The translations under genes were made by a program, and so were the position numbers. From CANKJK01 sp040081715 (GTDB lineage: Bacteria; Acidobacteriota; Vicinamibacteria; Vicinamibacterales; UBA2999), in the NCBI GenBank assembly GCA_040081715.1, contig JBEBFY010000014.1, positions 1 through 64,000 on the forward strand: a DNA stretch of 64,000 bases, given 5' to 3'. Positions 17,929 through 26,885 of the stretch are shown piece by piece. Below the pieces are notes generated by a model. The model saw only the letters and a program-made list of their open reading frames with translations, searched no databases and had not been told where the DNA came from. How positions within the stretch are numbered: the first letter of the stretch is position 1; each line of letters starts with the position of its first letter.

Positions 17929-18324
17929 ATGCTTCCTGGCTTCGTGGTGCTCTTCGACGGCGGCTGCCCGATGTGCCGGCGGACCGTGCGCGTACTGCGC
18001 CGGCTGGACTGGTTCGGCCGGCTGACCTTTGCCGACGCCACTGATGACGCCACTCGCGACCGACATGCCCCTGGCCTGAGCAAGACCGACGCGCTGACCG
18101 AGATGTATGTCGTCGACGGCAACGGCCGGCGGACGCCGGGCTTCGACGGCTACCTGGAACTCTCGCGCGGCCTGCCCGTGCTGTGGATTCCGCGCTGGAT
18201 CGGCTTGCTCCCACCTGTTACATGGCTGGGGCGCCGCATCTATCGCCAGGTGGCGGCCCGCCGCGCCCGGCAGGGTGCCTGCACCGACGACGTCTGTGCG
18301 CCTGGTGCGGTCGGCCCCTTGTAG
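17929..18324 (+). CDS. DCC1-like thiol-disulfide oxidoreductase (DUF393)
   Basis: A 131-residue protein with the family-defining N-terminal motif 'LFDGGCPMCRR' (redox pair C13/C16), followed by 'FADATD' and 'MYVVDGNGRRTPGFDGYLEL'. A hydrophobic segment follows ('GLPVLWIPRWIGLLPPVTWLG', a 21-residue stretch in all), then a basic tail. DCC-family proteins are thioredoxin-like and act on disulfides; targets are rarely known. Confidence 0.87.
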   Translation: MLPGFVVLFDGGCPMCRRTVRVLRRLDWFGRLTFADATDDATRDRHAPGLSKTDALTEMYVVDGNGRRTPGFDGYLELSRGLPVLWIPRWIGLLPPVTWLGRRIYRQVAARRARQGACTDDVCAPGAVGPL

Positions 18325-18384
18325 CGCACCCTCCACCACCCCCGGCTGCCACGCCCGGCCCGGCGCTCGATAGAATCGCTGTGC

Positions 18385-19779
18385 ATGAGTCAGCCTGCAC
18401 GACCCTTCAACGTGGAGGAGCTGGTCACCGATCTTCGCGCGCTGCTGGGTGAGCGCGTCTCGACCGGCGCGGCCCAGCGGGAACACCACAGCCATGGGGA
18501 GTCCTGGCACACGGCTGCCGAGCCCGACGTGGTCGTCTTTCCCGAGACGACGGAAGAAGTCGCTGGGGTGGTGCGCGTGGCGGCCCGGTACGGTGCGCCC
18601 GTCGTGCCCTTCGGATCGGGCTCGTCGCTTGAAGGCCACGTCAGCGCGCTCTCTGGCGGCATCTCGCTCGACCTGACGCGGATGAACCGGATCCTCCGCG
18701 TGAGCGCAGACGACCTCGACTGCACCGTCGAGGCGGGTGTCACGCGGAAGCAACTGAGCAAGCACGTCAACCCGATGGGGCTGGAGTTCTGGGTGGACCC
18801 TGGTGCCGACGCCACCATCGGCGGCATGGCGGCCACCCGCGCTTCGGGCACCACCACCGTCCGCTACGGCACCATGCGGGAAGCCGTACTCGGTGTCACG
18901 GCGGTGCTGGCGGATGGGCGGGTGATCCGCACGGGAGGACGCGCCCGCAAGTCGGCCGCCGGCTACGACCTCACGCGCCTGTTCGTCGGGTCCGAGGGCA
19001 CGCTGGGCGTCATCACGGAGGTCACGCTGCGGCTGTTCGGTTTGCCGGATGGCATTTCGGCCGCCGTCTGCCCGTTCCAGACGCTTGAAGGCGCGGTGCG
19101 CACCGTCATCACCACGCTGCAGCTCGGCATCCCGATCGCGCGGATCGAGTTTCTCGATGAGCGGATGATCGACGCCGTCAACCGCTACTCGAAGACCAGC
19201 TATGCCCTCCACCCGACACTCTTCTTCGAGTTCCACGGCATCAGCGACCGGTCCGTGACCGAACAGGCCGAGGCCGTGCAGGCGATTGCGAAGGAACACG
19301 GCGGCCTGCGGTTCGAGTGGGCCACCACGCCCGAGGCGCGGGCCACGCTGTGGCATGCACGGCACAACGTCCACCACGCCGGCGTCGCGTTGCGCCCGGG
19401 CTGCAAGATGTGGGTGACCGATGTGTGCGTGCCGATCTCACGGCTCGCTGAATGTCTGATCGAGACCCGGGCCGAGCTGGACACGCTGCCGCTCACCGCG
19501 CCGATGGTCGGCCATGTGGGCGACGGCAATTTTCACGTGCTGTGCGTGGTGAACCCGGACGACCCCGAAGAGATGAAAGTGGCGAAGGCGATGAACAAGG
19601 GTCTCGTTCACCGCGCCCTGGCCATGGGAGGGACTTGCACCGGCGAACACGGCGTTGGCTTCGGCAAGATGGACTACCTTGAGGAGGAGCACGGCGAGGC
19701 CATCGAGGTGATGAAGGCCATCAAGCGCGCGCTCGATCCGCAGAACCTGATGAATCCCGGCAAGATGGTGAGAGTCTAG
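18385..19779 (+). CDS. FAD-linked oxidase, GlcD/D-lactate dehydrogenase type
   Basis: A 464-residue flavoenzyme. The N-terminal PCMH-type FAD domain shows 'VVPFGSGSSLEGHV' (about 74-87) and 'DPGADATIGGMAATRASGT' (about 138-156). The C-terminal cap has 'GHVGDGNFHVL' and 'EHGVGFGKMDYL'. This is the D-2-hydroxyacid dehydrogenase (glycolate oxidase GlcD / cytochrome-type D-lactate dehydrogenase) family; the short form without an Fe-S domain best resembles the LDHD/Dld1 branch. A likely -10 box (TAGAAT) is at 18370-18375, close to the ATG, suggesting a very short leader. parC follows after 2 bp. Confidence 0.87.
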   Translation: MSQPARPFNVEELVTDLRALLGERVSTGAAQREHHSHGESWHTAAEPDVVVFPETTEEVAGVVRVAARYGAPVVPFGSGSSLEGHVSALSGGISLDLTRMNRILRVSADDLDCTVEAGVTRKQLSKHVNPMGLEFWVDPGADATIGGMAATRASGTTTVRYGTMREAVLGVTAVLADGRVIRTGGRARKSAAGYDLTRLFVGSEGTLGVITEVTLRLFGLPDGISAAVCPFQTLEGAVRTVITTLQLGIPIARIEFLDERMIDAVNRYSKTSYALHPTLFFEFHGISDRSVTEQAEAVQAIAKEHGGLRFEWATTPEARATLWHARHNVHHAGVALRPGCKMWVTDVCVPISRLAECLIETRAELDTLPLTAPMVGHVGDGNFHVLCVVNPDDPEEMKVAKAMNKGLVHRALAMGGTCTGEHGVGFGKMDYLEEEHGEAIEVMKAIKRALDPQNLMNPGKMVRV

Positions 19780-19781
19780 GC

Positions 19782-22178
19782 GTGGCCAAATTTCGCGAAT
19801 CCGATCCCTCTCTTTTCGACTTGCCTGCCGGTCCGGATGGGCCGAGCCGTCCCCCGGTGCCGCCGCCGCCAGGTTCTGGCGGCACCGATGCCGTGTCGCT
19901 GCATGAGGCCGCGCAGAGCCGGTACCTGAACTACGCGCTGTCCGTCATCACGTCGCGCGCCCTGCCCGACGTGCGCGACGGGCTGAAGCCCGTGCAGCGC
20001 CGCATCCTCTTCACGATGTGGCAGCAGAACCTCACGGCCGACGCCAAGCACCGCAAGTGCGCGAAGGTCGTGGGCGACGTGATGGGCAACTACCACCCGC
20101 ATGGCGACGCGGCGCTCTACGAGGCGCTGGTGCGCATGGCGCAGTCCTTCTCCCTGCGCTATCCGCTGGTGGACGGCTCCGGCAACTTCGGGTCGCTCGA
20201 CGGCGACAGCGCGGCGGCCATGCGCTACACGGAATGCCGGCTGGCCCGCATCTCGGACGAGATGCTCACTGAAATCGACCAGGACACGGTTCCGTTCCGT
20301 CCCAGCTACGACGGCACGAAGTCCGAGCCCGTCGTGCTCCCGGCGCGCATCCCGACCCTGCTCGTCAACGGCGCCACGGGGATCGCCGTCGGGATGGCCA
20401 CCAACATCCCGCCGCACAACCTGAACGAGGTGTGCACGGCACTCGTGAAGCTGCTCGACAACCCGGACCTGACCGCGGTGCAGTTGTGCCGCTGGGTCAA
20501 GGGGCCTGACTTTCCCACCGGCGGCCAGATCCTCAACACCGCCGAGGAGCTGAAGGAGATCTACCGGACGGGCAGCGGCTCGGTCCGACTGCGCGCCACG
20601 TGGGAGGAAGGCCCATCGACGCGATCGGCGCAGACGGTCTTCATCACCAGCATTCCCTACACGGTGAACAAGTCCACGCTCGTGGAGCGGATCGCCGACG
20701 TGGTGCTCTCGCGGAAACTTCCGCCATTGCTCGACGTCAAGGACGTCTCTACCGACGACGTCCGCATCGAACTTGAGCTGAAGAAGGACGCCGACCTCAA
20801 CCTGGTCATGGCGTATCTGTTCAAGAACACGCCGCTCCAGACGACGTTCGCGGTCAACCTGACCTGCCTGGTCCCCACCGAGAACCCCGAGGTGGGCCGG
20901 CCCGAGCGCGTGGACCTGCACCAGGCGCTCTGGTACTTCCTGAAGTTCCGGCTCGAAGTCGTGACCGCCCGGCTCGAGCACGAGCTCGCGGCGCTCAATG
21001 CGCGCATCCACATCCTCGAAGGCTTCGAAACGGTCTTCGACGCCCTCGACGAGATCATCCGCCTGATCCGGAAGTCGGACGGCAAGGCGGATTCGGCCGC
21101 GCAGATCATGAAGCGCTTCAGCCTGGACGCCGAGCAGGCCGACGCCATTCTCGAACTGAAGCTCTATCGGCTCGCGCGGCTCGAGATCCTCGTTATCCAG
21201 AAGGAACTGGCCGAGAAGCGTGCGCGTGCGGGGCAGATCGGGACCCTCCTCAAGGATGAAGACGGCCGCTGGACGCTGGTGCGCCGGGAGATCGAGGCCG
21301 TGCAGAAAGCGCACGGGGACAAACGCCGGACCACGATCGAGGCGGTGGAGGAAGTGGAGTTCTCCGAGGAGGCCTTCATCATCGAGGAAGACAACGTCGT
21401 GATCGTGTCTCGCGACGGCTGGGTGAAGCGGCAGAAGGACGTGAAGGACCTCGCCACCACGCGGCTCCGAGAGGGGGACGCGGTGCTGGCGGCGCTCCCG
21501 GGCAGCACGCGGGCGTCGGTGGTGTTCTTCACGAACCTTGGCGCGGCCTACACCTCGCGCATCGTGGACGTGCCGGCTTCCACCGGCTACGGCGAGCCGA
21601 TCCAGAAGCTCTTCAAGCTGCGCGACGGCGAGAAGGTGATTGCCGCCTTCAGCCTGGACCCGCGCGTGGCGGGCCAGATCACGGCTGCCAAGGATGGCGC
21701 CGAGCCGAAGGTGCACGCCGTGGCCGTGACGAGCGACGGCTACGCGCTCCGCTTCGGCTTTGACGGGTTCGTGGAGCCCAGCACCAGGGCGGGGCGGCGG
21801 TATGCGCGACCGGCCGAGGGATCCGAGGTCATAGGCGTGTCGAAGCTGACGGGCGGCGAGACCCTGATTGCGGCGACCGCCGAGGCCCGCGGTCTCCTCT
21901 GCAAGGCCGACGAAGTGAATTTCCTGTCCGGACCCGGCAAAGGCGTCATCCTCATCAAGCTCAGCAGCCCGGAGGACCGCGTACTCGGGTTCCTGGCCTC
22001 GACAGGTGATCGCGACATCCTGCGCGTGGAGACCAGCCGCGGCGCCGAGCAGACCATCAGCACCACGAAGTACGAGATCACGGGTCGCGGGGGCAGGGGG
22101 CGGGAGCTCCTGCAGCGCGGGCAGTTTACGCGCGTGATTCCAGTCGAGGTCGAGAATCCCCAGCCTTTCTCCGGCTAG
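19782..22178 (+). CDS. parC: DNA topoisomerase IV subunit A
   Basis: Starting at GTG 19782, this 798-residue type IIA topoisomerase subunit has the usual core: 'YLNYALSVITSRALPDVRDG', 'GDVMGNYHPHGDAALYEALV' and the catalytic tyrosine in 'AAMRYTECRL' (about 145), then a coiled-coil and a beta-pinwheel C-terminal domain. The GyrA box (QRRGGKG) is replaced by a degenerate 'RAGRRYARPAEG', which favours ParC over GyrA. With ParE (31548-33455) it decatenates daughter chromosomes. The two subunits are about 9 kb apart with unrelated genes between. Confidence 0.85.
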   Translation: MAKFRESDPSLFDLPAGPDGPSRPPVPPPPGSGGTDAVSLHEAAQSRYLNYALSVITSRALPDVRDGLKPVQRRILFTMWQQNLTADAKHRKCAKVVGDVMGNYHPHGDAALYEALVRMAQSFSLRYPLVDGSGNFGSLDGDSAAAMRYTECRLARISDEMLTEIDQDTVPFRPSYDGTKSEPVVLPARIPTLLVNGATGIAVGMATNIPPHNLNEVCTALVKLLDNPDLTAVQLCRWVKGPDFPTGGQILNTAEELKEIYRTGSGSVRLRATWEEGPSTRSAQTVFITSIPYTVNKSTLVERIADVVLSRKLPPLLDVKDVSTDDVRIELELKKDADLNLVMAYLFKNTPLQTTFAVNLTCLVPTENPEVGRPERVDLHQALWYFLKFRLEVVTARLEHELAALNARIHILEGFETVFDALDEIIRLIRKSDGKADSAAQIMKRFSLDAEQADAILELKLYRLARLEILVIQKELAEKRARAGQIGTLLKDEDGRWTLVRREIEAVQKAHGDKRRTTIEAVEEVEFSEEAFIIEEDNVVIVSRDGWVKRQKDVKDLATTRLREGDAVLAALPGSTRASVVFFTNLGAAYTSRIVDVPASTGYGEPIQKLFKLRDGEKVIAAFSLDPRVAGQITAAKDGAEPKVHAVAVTSDGYALRFGFDGFVEPSTRAGRRYARPAEGSEVIGVSKLTGGETLIAATAEARGLLCKADEVNFLSGPGKGVILIKLSSPEDRVLGFLASTGDRDILRVETSRGAEQTISTTKYEITGRGGRGRELLQRGQFTRVIPVEVENPQPFSG

Positions 22179-22267
22179 GGCCCACGGATCGTGGTTTCCG
22201 GCCGAGATCGGGAATTTCCACCCCCGGGCCCTGGAAAGATGGCATCCTTATGGGGCGTACGGCGCGG

Positions 22268-22347
22268 ACGACCGCGTGCCCGGCACTATGGCCTCGACTG
22301 GTGATCGCGAGATTCCTCGCATGGACACCGGCCGCGGCGCTGGGTGA
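22268..22347 (+). repeat. diverged duplicate of the parC 3' end
   Basis: This 80-bp stretch resembles parC positions 21972-22051. Read in the corresponding frame, parC gives 'DRVLGFLASTGDRDILRVET' and the copy gives 'DRVPGTMASTGDREIPRMDT', followed by a stop. It sits in the 207-bp gap between parC and the NYN-LOTUS gene and looks like an old partial tandem duplication. Confidence 0.6.
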
Positions 22348-22385
22348 ATTGCCAGTAACGCGATACACGGAATTACTACAACCTC

Positions 22386-23975
22386 ATGCTTCTTTCAGAC
22401 GACAAACTCAAGATTGCTGTGTTCATCGATTTCGACAACGTCGAGATCGGCGTCAAGACCACCATCGGCGGACAGTTCGACATCGGCCTCGTGCTCGAAG
22501 CCATCAAGGAGCGGGGCGAGATCGTGACGAAGGTCGCCTACAGCGACTGGAAGCGCGTCGGCGACTACAGCCGCCAGCTCACCCAGCACGCCATCCGCAT
22601 GGTGCAGCGCAACTTCACTCCGGGCGGTGACAAAAACGGCGCCGACATCACCATGGCGCTCGACGCGCTCGAGATGGCCTTCACGCACGACCACATCAAC
22701 GCATTCGTGATTGTGGGCGGCGACAGCGACTTCATCTCGCTGGTGGAAAAACTCAAGCAGTACGACCGCAAGGTGATCGTGGTGGGCGGCCGCAACTTCA
22801 CCAGCAGCACGATGCAGAAAAACTGCCACGAGTTCATCGCCTACGAGAACCTCGTGGTGGCGGCCAAGTCGGCGCAGGTTGCCCAGCCGCGGCAGCAGCG
22901 CGGCGGCGGCCGCGACGGCAGGCAGGCCCCGGCCACCGGAGGTGGAGCCCCGATCGAACAGGTGCTGCCCCTCATCCGGCGGGCGCTCACGGTGCTCTCC
23001 GAGCGCGAGGTCACCCCGCAACTGGGCCTCCTCAAGAGCACCTTGCTGCAGCTCGACTCCACGTTCTCGGAGCGCAGCTACGGCGCGGGCAGCTTCCGCG
23101 ACTTCATGGAGAAGGTGGCCAGTGCCGGCGCCGTGACCCTGAAGCAGGCGGGACGCAGCATGCTCGTCGAGGCGATTGACGAGGGCGACAGCACGGGGGA
23201 TGCGCCCGCGGCGCCGATGGTGACTGGCGCTGACGCCGGCGAATCGATGGAGGCCCTGTCCGAGACGCCGTCGGAGGTGGCTCCGTACGCACCGCCTGCC
23301 CGGCAGGCTGCACCACCAGCGCCGCAGCAGGGCGACGGGGAAGAGGCGTCCTCGGGCCCGGCCCCGGAAGCGACCCAGCCGCCCGCCGAGGCGCTCCGCA
23401 TTCTGAAGCGTGTCCTTTCGGGCAGCACCCGGTGGCCGATGTATGTGCGGCAGGTGAAGCAGTCGCTTCGCACGGAACCCGACTTCGACGAGCGGCGCTA
23501 CGGCTTCAGCTCCCCGGTGGAGCTGCTGCGCGCGGCGCAACGCGAAGGCATCGTCCGCATCGACCGCGACCGTCAGGGCGTGATGCGCGTGTTCGAAGGC
23601 GCCACGCTCCGGCTGCCGGTGCCGATCGAGCTGGACGAGGACACGCTGCCGGACATGGCCGCGGAGGCCATGGCCCGCGAGGCCGCTGAACTCGGCGCCG
23701 ACGAGGCACTGAGGCCTGAGGCCGTCGTCGATCTGCCGACCATCGACATGGCGCACATCGAGGTGTTCGACGAGCCCGAGCCCGGCGACGAGCAGCCGAC
23801 GCACGACCTCTACGGCGACGACGTGCTGCGGAAGCCCGCGCGTGGCCGCAGGCCGGCGGCAGGCACGGGCAGCCGGACGCGGAAGACCGCCGTCCCGAAG
23901 GCGGCCCCGAAAGCCGCCCCGAAGGCGGCAGCCGCGGCACCCCGCGGCCGCAAGCGGACAAGCCGCGCGAAGTAA
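22386..23975 (+). CDS. NYN (LabA/PIN-like) nuclease with two LOTUS domains
   Basis: The N-terminal 160 residues are a NYN domain with the three acidic clusters of PIN-like RNases: 'AVFIDFDNVEIG', 'KNGADITMALDALE' and 'FVIVGGDSDFISLVEKL'. Two OST-HTH/LOTUS-like winged-helix segments follow, at about 195-265 ('VLPLIRRALTVL', 'SYGAGSFRDFMEKV') and about 335-410 ('ALRILKRVL', 'RYGFSSPVELLRAA'), separated by Pro/Ala-rich linkers. The C-terminus is Ala/Lys/Arg-rich ('KAAPKAAPKAAAA') and probably binds nucleic acid. LOTUS domains bind RNA, including G-quadruplexes, in studied proteins. The likely role is RNA processing or decay; the target is unknown. The start at 22386 precedes the NYN domain directly. 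Confidence 0.85.
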   Translation: MLLSDDKLKIAVFIDFDNVEIGVKTTIGGQFDIGLVLEAIKERGEIVTKVAYSDWKRVGDYSRQLTQHAIRMVQRNFTPGGDKNGADITMALDALEMAFTHDHINAFVIVGGDSDFISLVEKLKQYDRKVIVVGGRNFTSSTMQKNCHEFIAYENLVVAAKSAQVAQPRQQRGGGRDGRQAPATGGGAPIEQVLPLIRRALTVLSEREVTPQLGLLKSTLLQLDSTFSERSYGAGSFRDFMEKVASAGAVTLKQAGRSMLVEAIDEGDSTGDAPAAPMVTGADAGESMEALSETPSEVAPYAPPARQAAPPAPQQGDGEEASSGPAPEATQPPAEALRILKRVLSGSTRWPMYVRQVKQSLRTEPDFDERRYGFSSPVELLRAAQREGIVRIDRDRQGVMRVFEGATLRLPVPIELDEDTLPDMAAEAMAREAAELGADEALRPEAVVDLPTIDMAHIEVFDEPEPGDEQPTHDLYGDDVLRKPARGRRPAAGTGSRTRKTAVPKAAPKAAPKAAAAAPRGRKRTSRAK

Positions 23976-23987
23976 GGTGGCCTGAGC

Positions 23988-25430
23988 GTGGACCTCGGCG
24001 CCCTTCCCACGGATCTGTTTATCGGGGGAGCCTGGGTGCCGTCGTCCACGGCGGCCCGCTTCGACGTTTCTGATCCATCAACCGGCCAGCGGATTACCTC
24101 CGTGGCCGACGCCGCCTATGAGGATGGCCTCGCGGCGGTGACCGCCGCCTCGGCGGCGCTTCCCGGCTGGGCAGCCACTCCGCCTCGCGACCGCGGGGAG
24201 ATTCTCCGCACGGCCTTCGAGCTGATGACCGCGCGGCTCGACTGGTTCGCCGAGCTCATCTCGCGCGAGAACGGCAAGGCGCTCCCGGATGCCCGTGGTG
24301 AAGTGCGCTACGCCGCGGAGTTCTTCCGCTGGTATGCGGAGGAGGCCGTCCGCATCACTGGTGCGCTGAGCGTGGCACCGGCCGGCAGCAACCGGATCCT
24401 CGTGCAGCACCAGCCCGTGGGCGTGTCGCTGCTCATCACACCCTGGAACTTCCCGGCCGCCATGGCCACCCGCAAGATTGCGCCTGCGCTTGCGGCCGGG
24501 TGCTCCGTCATCTTGAAGCCCGCCAGCGAGACGCCGCTCACGGCCTACGCCCTGGCTGCGCTCCTGCAGGAGGCCGGTGTGCCCCCTGGCGTGGTGAACG
24601 TGCTGGCCACGTCGCACGCCCGAAGCCTTGTGAGCGCGCTGCTGCATGACCCGCGCGTCCGCAAGCTCTCGTTCACCGGGTCCACGGAGGTCGGGCGGAC
24701 GCTCCTGCGCGAGGCGGCGGACAACGTCGTGAACTGCTCGATGGAGCTGGGGGGCAACGCGCCATTCATCGTGTTCGACGACGCGAGTCTGGACGAGGCG
24801 CTCGGCGGCGCGATGATCGCCAAGATGCGCAACGGCGGCGAGGCCTGCACGGCGGCGAACCGCTTCTATGTGCAGCGCGGCATCTTCGACCGCTTCGCTG
24901 CCGGGCTTGCCCAGCGCATGGGCGCGATCAAGGTCGGCGTGGGTTACGCGGCCGATACGGCCTGTGGCCCCCTCGTGAACCGCGACGCCGTGGAGAAGGT
25001 GACTGCGCTGGTCAGCGAGGCGATATCAGGAGGCGCTCGTGCGCTGCTCGGCGGGACGCCTTCCCCAGGATCAGGCTGCTTCTATCCGCCCACTGTGCTC
25101 GTGGACGTGCCCGCCTCGGCGCAGATCCTGAAGAAAGAGATCTTCGGCCCCGTGGCTGTCCTCGTCCCGTTCGACACCACGGACGAAGCCGTGACCCTCG
25201 CCAACGCCACCGAATACGGCCTGGTCGCCTACGTCTACACGCAGGACCTGAAGCGCGGTCTCTTTGTGGCGGACCGGCTGGAGTCCGGCATGGTGGCCGT
25301 CAACCGGGGGCTCGTGTCCGACCCAGCCGCACCGTTTGGTGGTGTGAAGCAAAGCGGCATCGGCCGCGAAGGCGCGCACGAGGGGCTGATGGCGTTCCTC
25401 GAAACCAAGTACATCGCCGCGTCCTGGTAG
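23988..25430 (+). CDS. gabD: NAD(P)-dependent succinate-semialdehyde dehydrogenase
   Basis: A 480-residue aldehyde dehydrogenase starting at GTG 23988. It has 'PWNFPAAMATRKIAPALAAG' (cofactor/substrate region), 'SFTGSTEVGR', the general base in 'MELGGNAPF' and the nucleophile in 'NGGEACTAANRF'. The C-terminal 'PFGGVKQSGIGREGAHEGL' with 'EY/ETKYIA' matches the GabD subgroup. It oxidises succinate semialdehyde to succinate, feeding the TCA cycle. No other GABA-shunt gene is in the window, so the physiological substrate is inferred from sequence only. Confidence 0.85.
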   Translation: MDLGALPTDLFIGGAWVPSSTAARFDVSDPSTGQRITSVADAAYEDGLAAVTAASAALPGWAATPPRDRGEILRTAFELMTARLDWFAELISRENGKALPDARGEVRYAAEFFRWYAEEAVRITGALSVAPAGSNRILVQHQPVGVSLLITPWNFPAAMATRKIAPALAAGCSVILKPASETPLTAYALAALLQEAGVPPGVVNVLATSHARSLVSALLHDPRVRKLSFTGSTEVGRTLLREAADNVVNCSMELGGNAPFIVFDDASLDEALGGAMIAKMRNGGEACTAANRFYVQRGIFDRFAAGLAQRMGAIKVGVGYAADTACGPLVNRDAVEKVTALVSEAISGGARALLGGTPSPGSGCFYPPTVLVDVPASAQILKKEIFGPVAVLVPFDTTDEAVTLANATEYGLVAYVYTQDLKRGLFVADRLESGMVAVNRGLVSDPAAPFGGVKQSGIGREGAHEGLMAFLETKYIAASW

Positions 25431-25481
25431 CGGGCTGATCGAGTCTGGCCCCTGTCAGGGCCCCGGATGCCTGATTCCGCG

Positions 25482-25487
25482 TACTAT
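25482..25487 (+). promoter_or_regulatory. candidate -10 box for the GYD gene
   Basis: TACTAT lies 62 bp before the GYD-domain ATG. The start itself is supported by AAGGAGG directly upstream (about 25538-25545). Confidence 0.3.
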
Positions 25488-25548
25488 GCGGGGCGCGGTC
25501 CTGTGATGCCAGCCACTCTCAGCAGGCTTCGGGCCGCAAGGAGGCACG

Positions 25549-25869
25549 ATGAGGAAGTTCCTGGTAAAGGCGAAGTACAACGCCGACGGCGCGCGGGCGC
25601 TGATGAAGGAAGGCGGTTCTGGCCGCGTGGCCGCGGTGACCAAGGCCACCAAGGCGATTGGCGGCAAGGTGGAGAGCTTCTATTTCGCCTATGGAGGCGA
25701 TGACGCGTTCGTGATCGTTGACGTGCCGGACGAGGCGGCGGCACTGGCGCTCAGCCTGGCCGTAAACGCCTCCGGCTCGGTGACGCTCGAGCTGGTGCCG
25801 CTCATCACGCCCAAGCAGATGGATGAGGCGGCCAAGGTCACAGTGAAGTACCGCGCACCGGGCGCCTAG
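25549..25869 (+). CDS. GYD domain protein
   Basis: A 106-residue single-domain protein preceded by a strong AAGGAGG. It has the GYD-family pattern: 'FLVKAKYNADGARALMKEG' at the start, 'VESFYFAYGGDDAFVIVDVPD' in the middle (the family's 'yytlGeyDvvvi.e.PD') and a helix-strand ending. The fold is a ferredoxin-like dimeric alpha/beta barrel. The biochemical role is unknown. Confidence 0.85.
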   Translation: MRKFLVKAKYNADGARALMKEGGSGRVAAVTKATKAIGGKVESFYFAYGGDDAFVIVDVPDEAAALALSLAVNASGSVTLELVPLITPKQMDEAAKVTVKYRAPGA

Positions 25870-25984
25870 CCGGCGCCCCTGAACGGACCCACGGCGCGGG
25901 CGCGGCCAAGCCGTCCCGCCCGTGGAACAACTGTGGCCGGCCCCCGGTCGTACAAGGGCTATCTGAAAACTGCTTCAGCCGCCG

Positions 25985-26731
25985 CTAGAACCTGGTCGTC
26001 AGGGCGGTAATCAGCGCCACGTCGTTCTTCTTCGTGATGCCGGGTGGCCGGTTCTTGTAGACATTCAGTACCTCGAACGACAGTTGGGCTCGGCTGGAGA
26101 GCGCCGCCGAGATACCCGCAGAGATGGTGTAGAGCGCGTCGTGCAGGTCCTGCGTTTTCCAGAGGGCCGTGGCCTCGTGCTTGATCGACGCCGTCGTCGT
26201 GAGCTGGTGGGTCAGCTTCTCGCCCAGCATGATCGCACCGCTCGTCCGCCGGTCCTGTAGCGGGTTCTTCTCGGTGACCGCGCCGAGCGCGGCGTCAACA
26301 GTGTGCTTGGTGCGGGCGCTGTCGACAGCCTTGAAACCGAGTCCCGCGCCTGGCGCCACCAGGTAGTCGATCGACTTGAACGTGTCGCGGAGGTAGTCCA
26401 GCTTGCCGAAGAAGAACGTGCGGCCCGAGATCGTGATTTCGTCGCGGAACCCGAGCGAGGTCCGGTTCACGCTCAGCGTGTCGTTCTGCGTGCCCCGGAG
26501 GTACAGCCCGGTGCTTTTCATGACGTTGCGCGTCGAAAAGGGATGCAGTACGTCGAAGGCAAGGTTGTAGTTCAAGGTGTCGGTGTTGCCCTGCGTCAGG
26601 TTGATGCCCGCGCCCACAGTGCCCGTCCACGCGTCCGGGGCAGGCGCCTGCGCCCACGCGGAAGACACACTCATCGTCGCGGTCAGCACTCCGACACACG
26701 CACCCTGCACAACCCGCTTCCGTTTCTGCAC
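25985..26731 (-). CDS. DUF481 outer-membrane beta-barrel protein
   Basis: I prefer the GTG at 26731 because GGAGG sits 5 bp before it; the ATG at 26743 is an alternative. The 248-residue product has a signal peptide ending at 'SSAWAQA', then alternating strands typical of DUF481 (YdiY-like): 'GTVGAGINLTQGNTDTLNY', 'FFFGKLDYLRDTFKSIDYL', 'APGAGLGFKAVDS'. It ends with an aromatic residue ('TTRF'), the usual outer-membrane barrel insertion signal. It is probably a salt- or stress-induced barrel of unknown function. Confidence 0.83.
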   Translation of the reverse strand: MQKRKRVVQGACVGVLTATMSVSSAWAQAPAPDAWTGTVGAGINLTQGNTDTLNYNLAFDVLHPFSTRNVMKSTGLYLRGTQNDTLSVNRTSLGFRDEITISGRTFFFGKLDYLRDTFKSIDYLVAPGAGLGFKAVDSARTKHTVDAALGAVTEKNPLQDRRTSGAIMLGEKLTHQLTTTASIKHEATALWKTQDLHDALYTISAGISAALSSRAQLSFEVLNVYKNRPPGITKKNDVALITALTTRF

Positions 26732-26885
26732 GTTATCCTCCATGTGTGACGGCTGTGCCGTCATCCCCACGATACCTCGACCCAGCGCCAGACCGCGTTG
26801 ACGACCCACAGCCGCGGCGTGGCTTCTGTGACCTCGCCGCGCTGGGCCGGGGCTCTGCTGTGGTACGGATGTCGTCGAAGCCCAG

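Noticed and set aside
17533..19377. Minus-strand open frame of 614 codons
   Set aside because: It is antisense to the GlcD-like flavoenzyme and DCC1 genes and shows the same composition artefact.
20985..21100. Assigning the 19782 gene as gyrA
   Set aside because: No intact GyrA box (QRRGGKG) is found in the C-terminal domain, and the partner subunit is of ParE length, so parC is the better call.
19776..21716. Minus-strand open frame of 646 codons
   Set aside because: It is antisense to parC, with no recognisable motif.
23880..23972. Short GC-rich direct repeats
   Set aside because: They encode the Ala/Lys/Pro tail of the NYN-LOTUS protein and are explained by coding.
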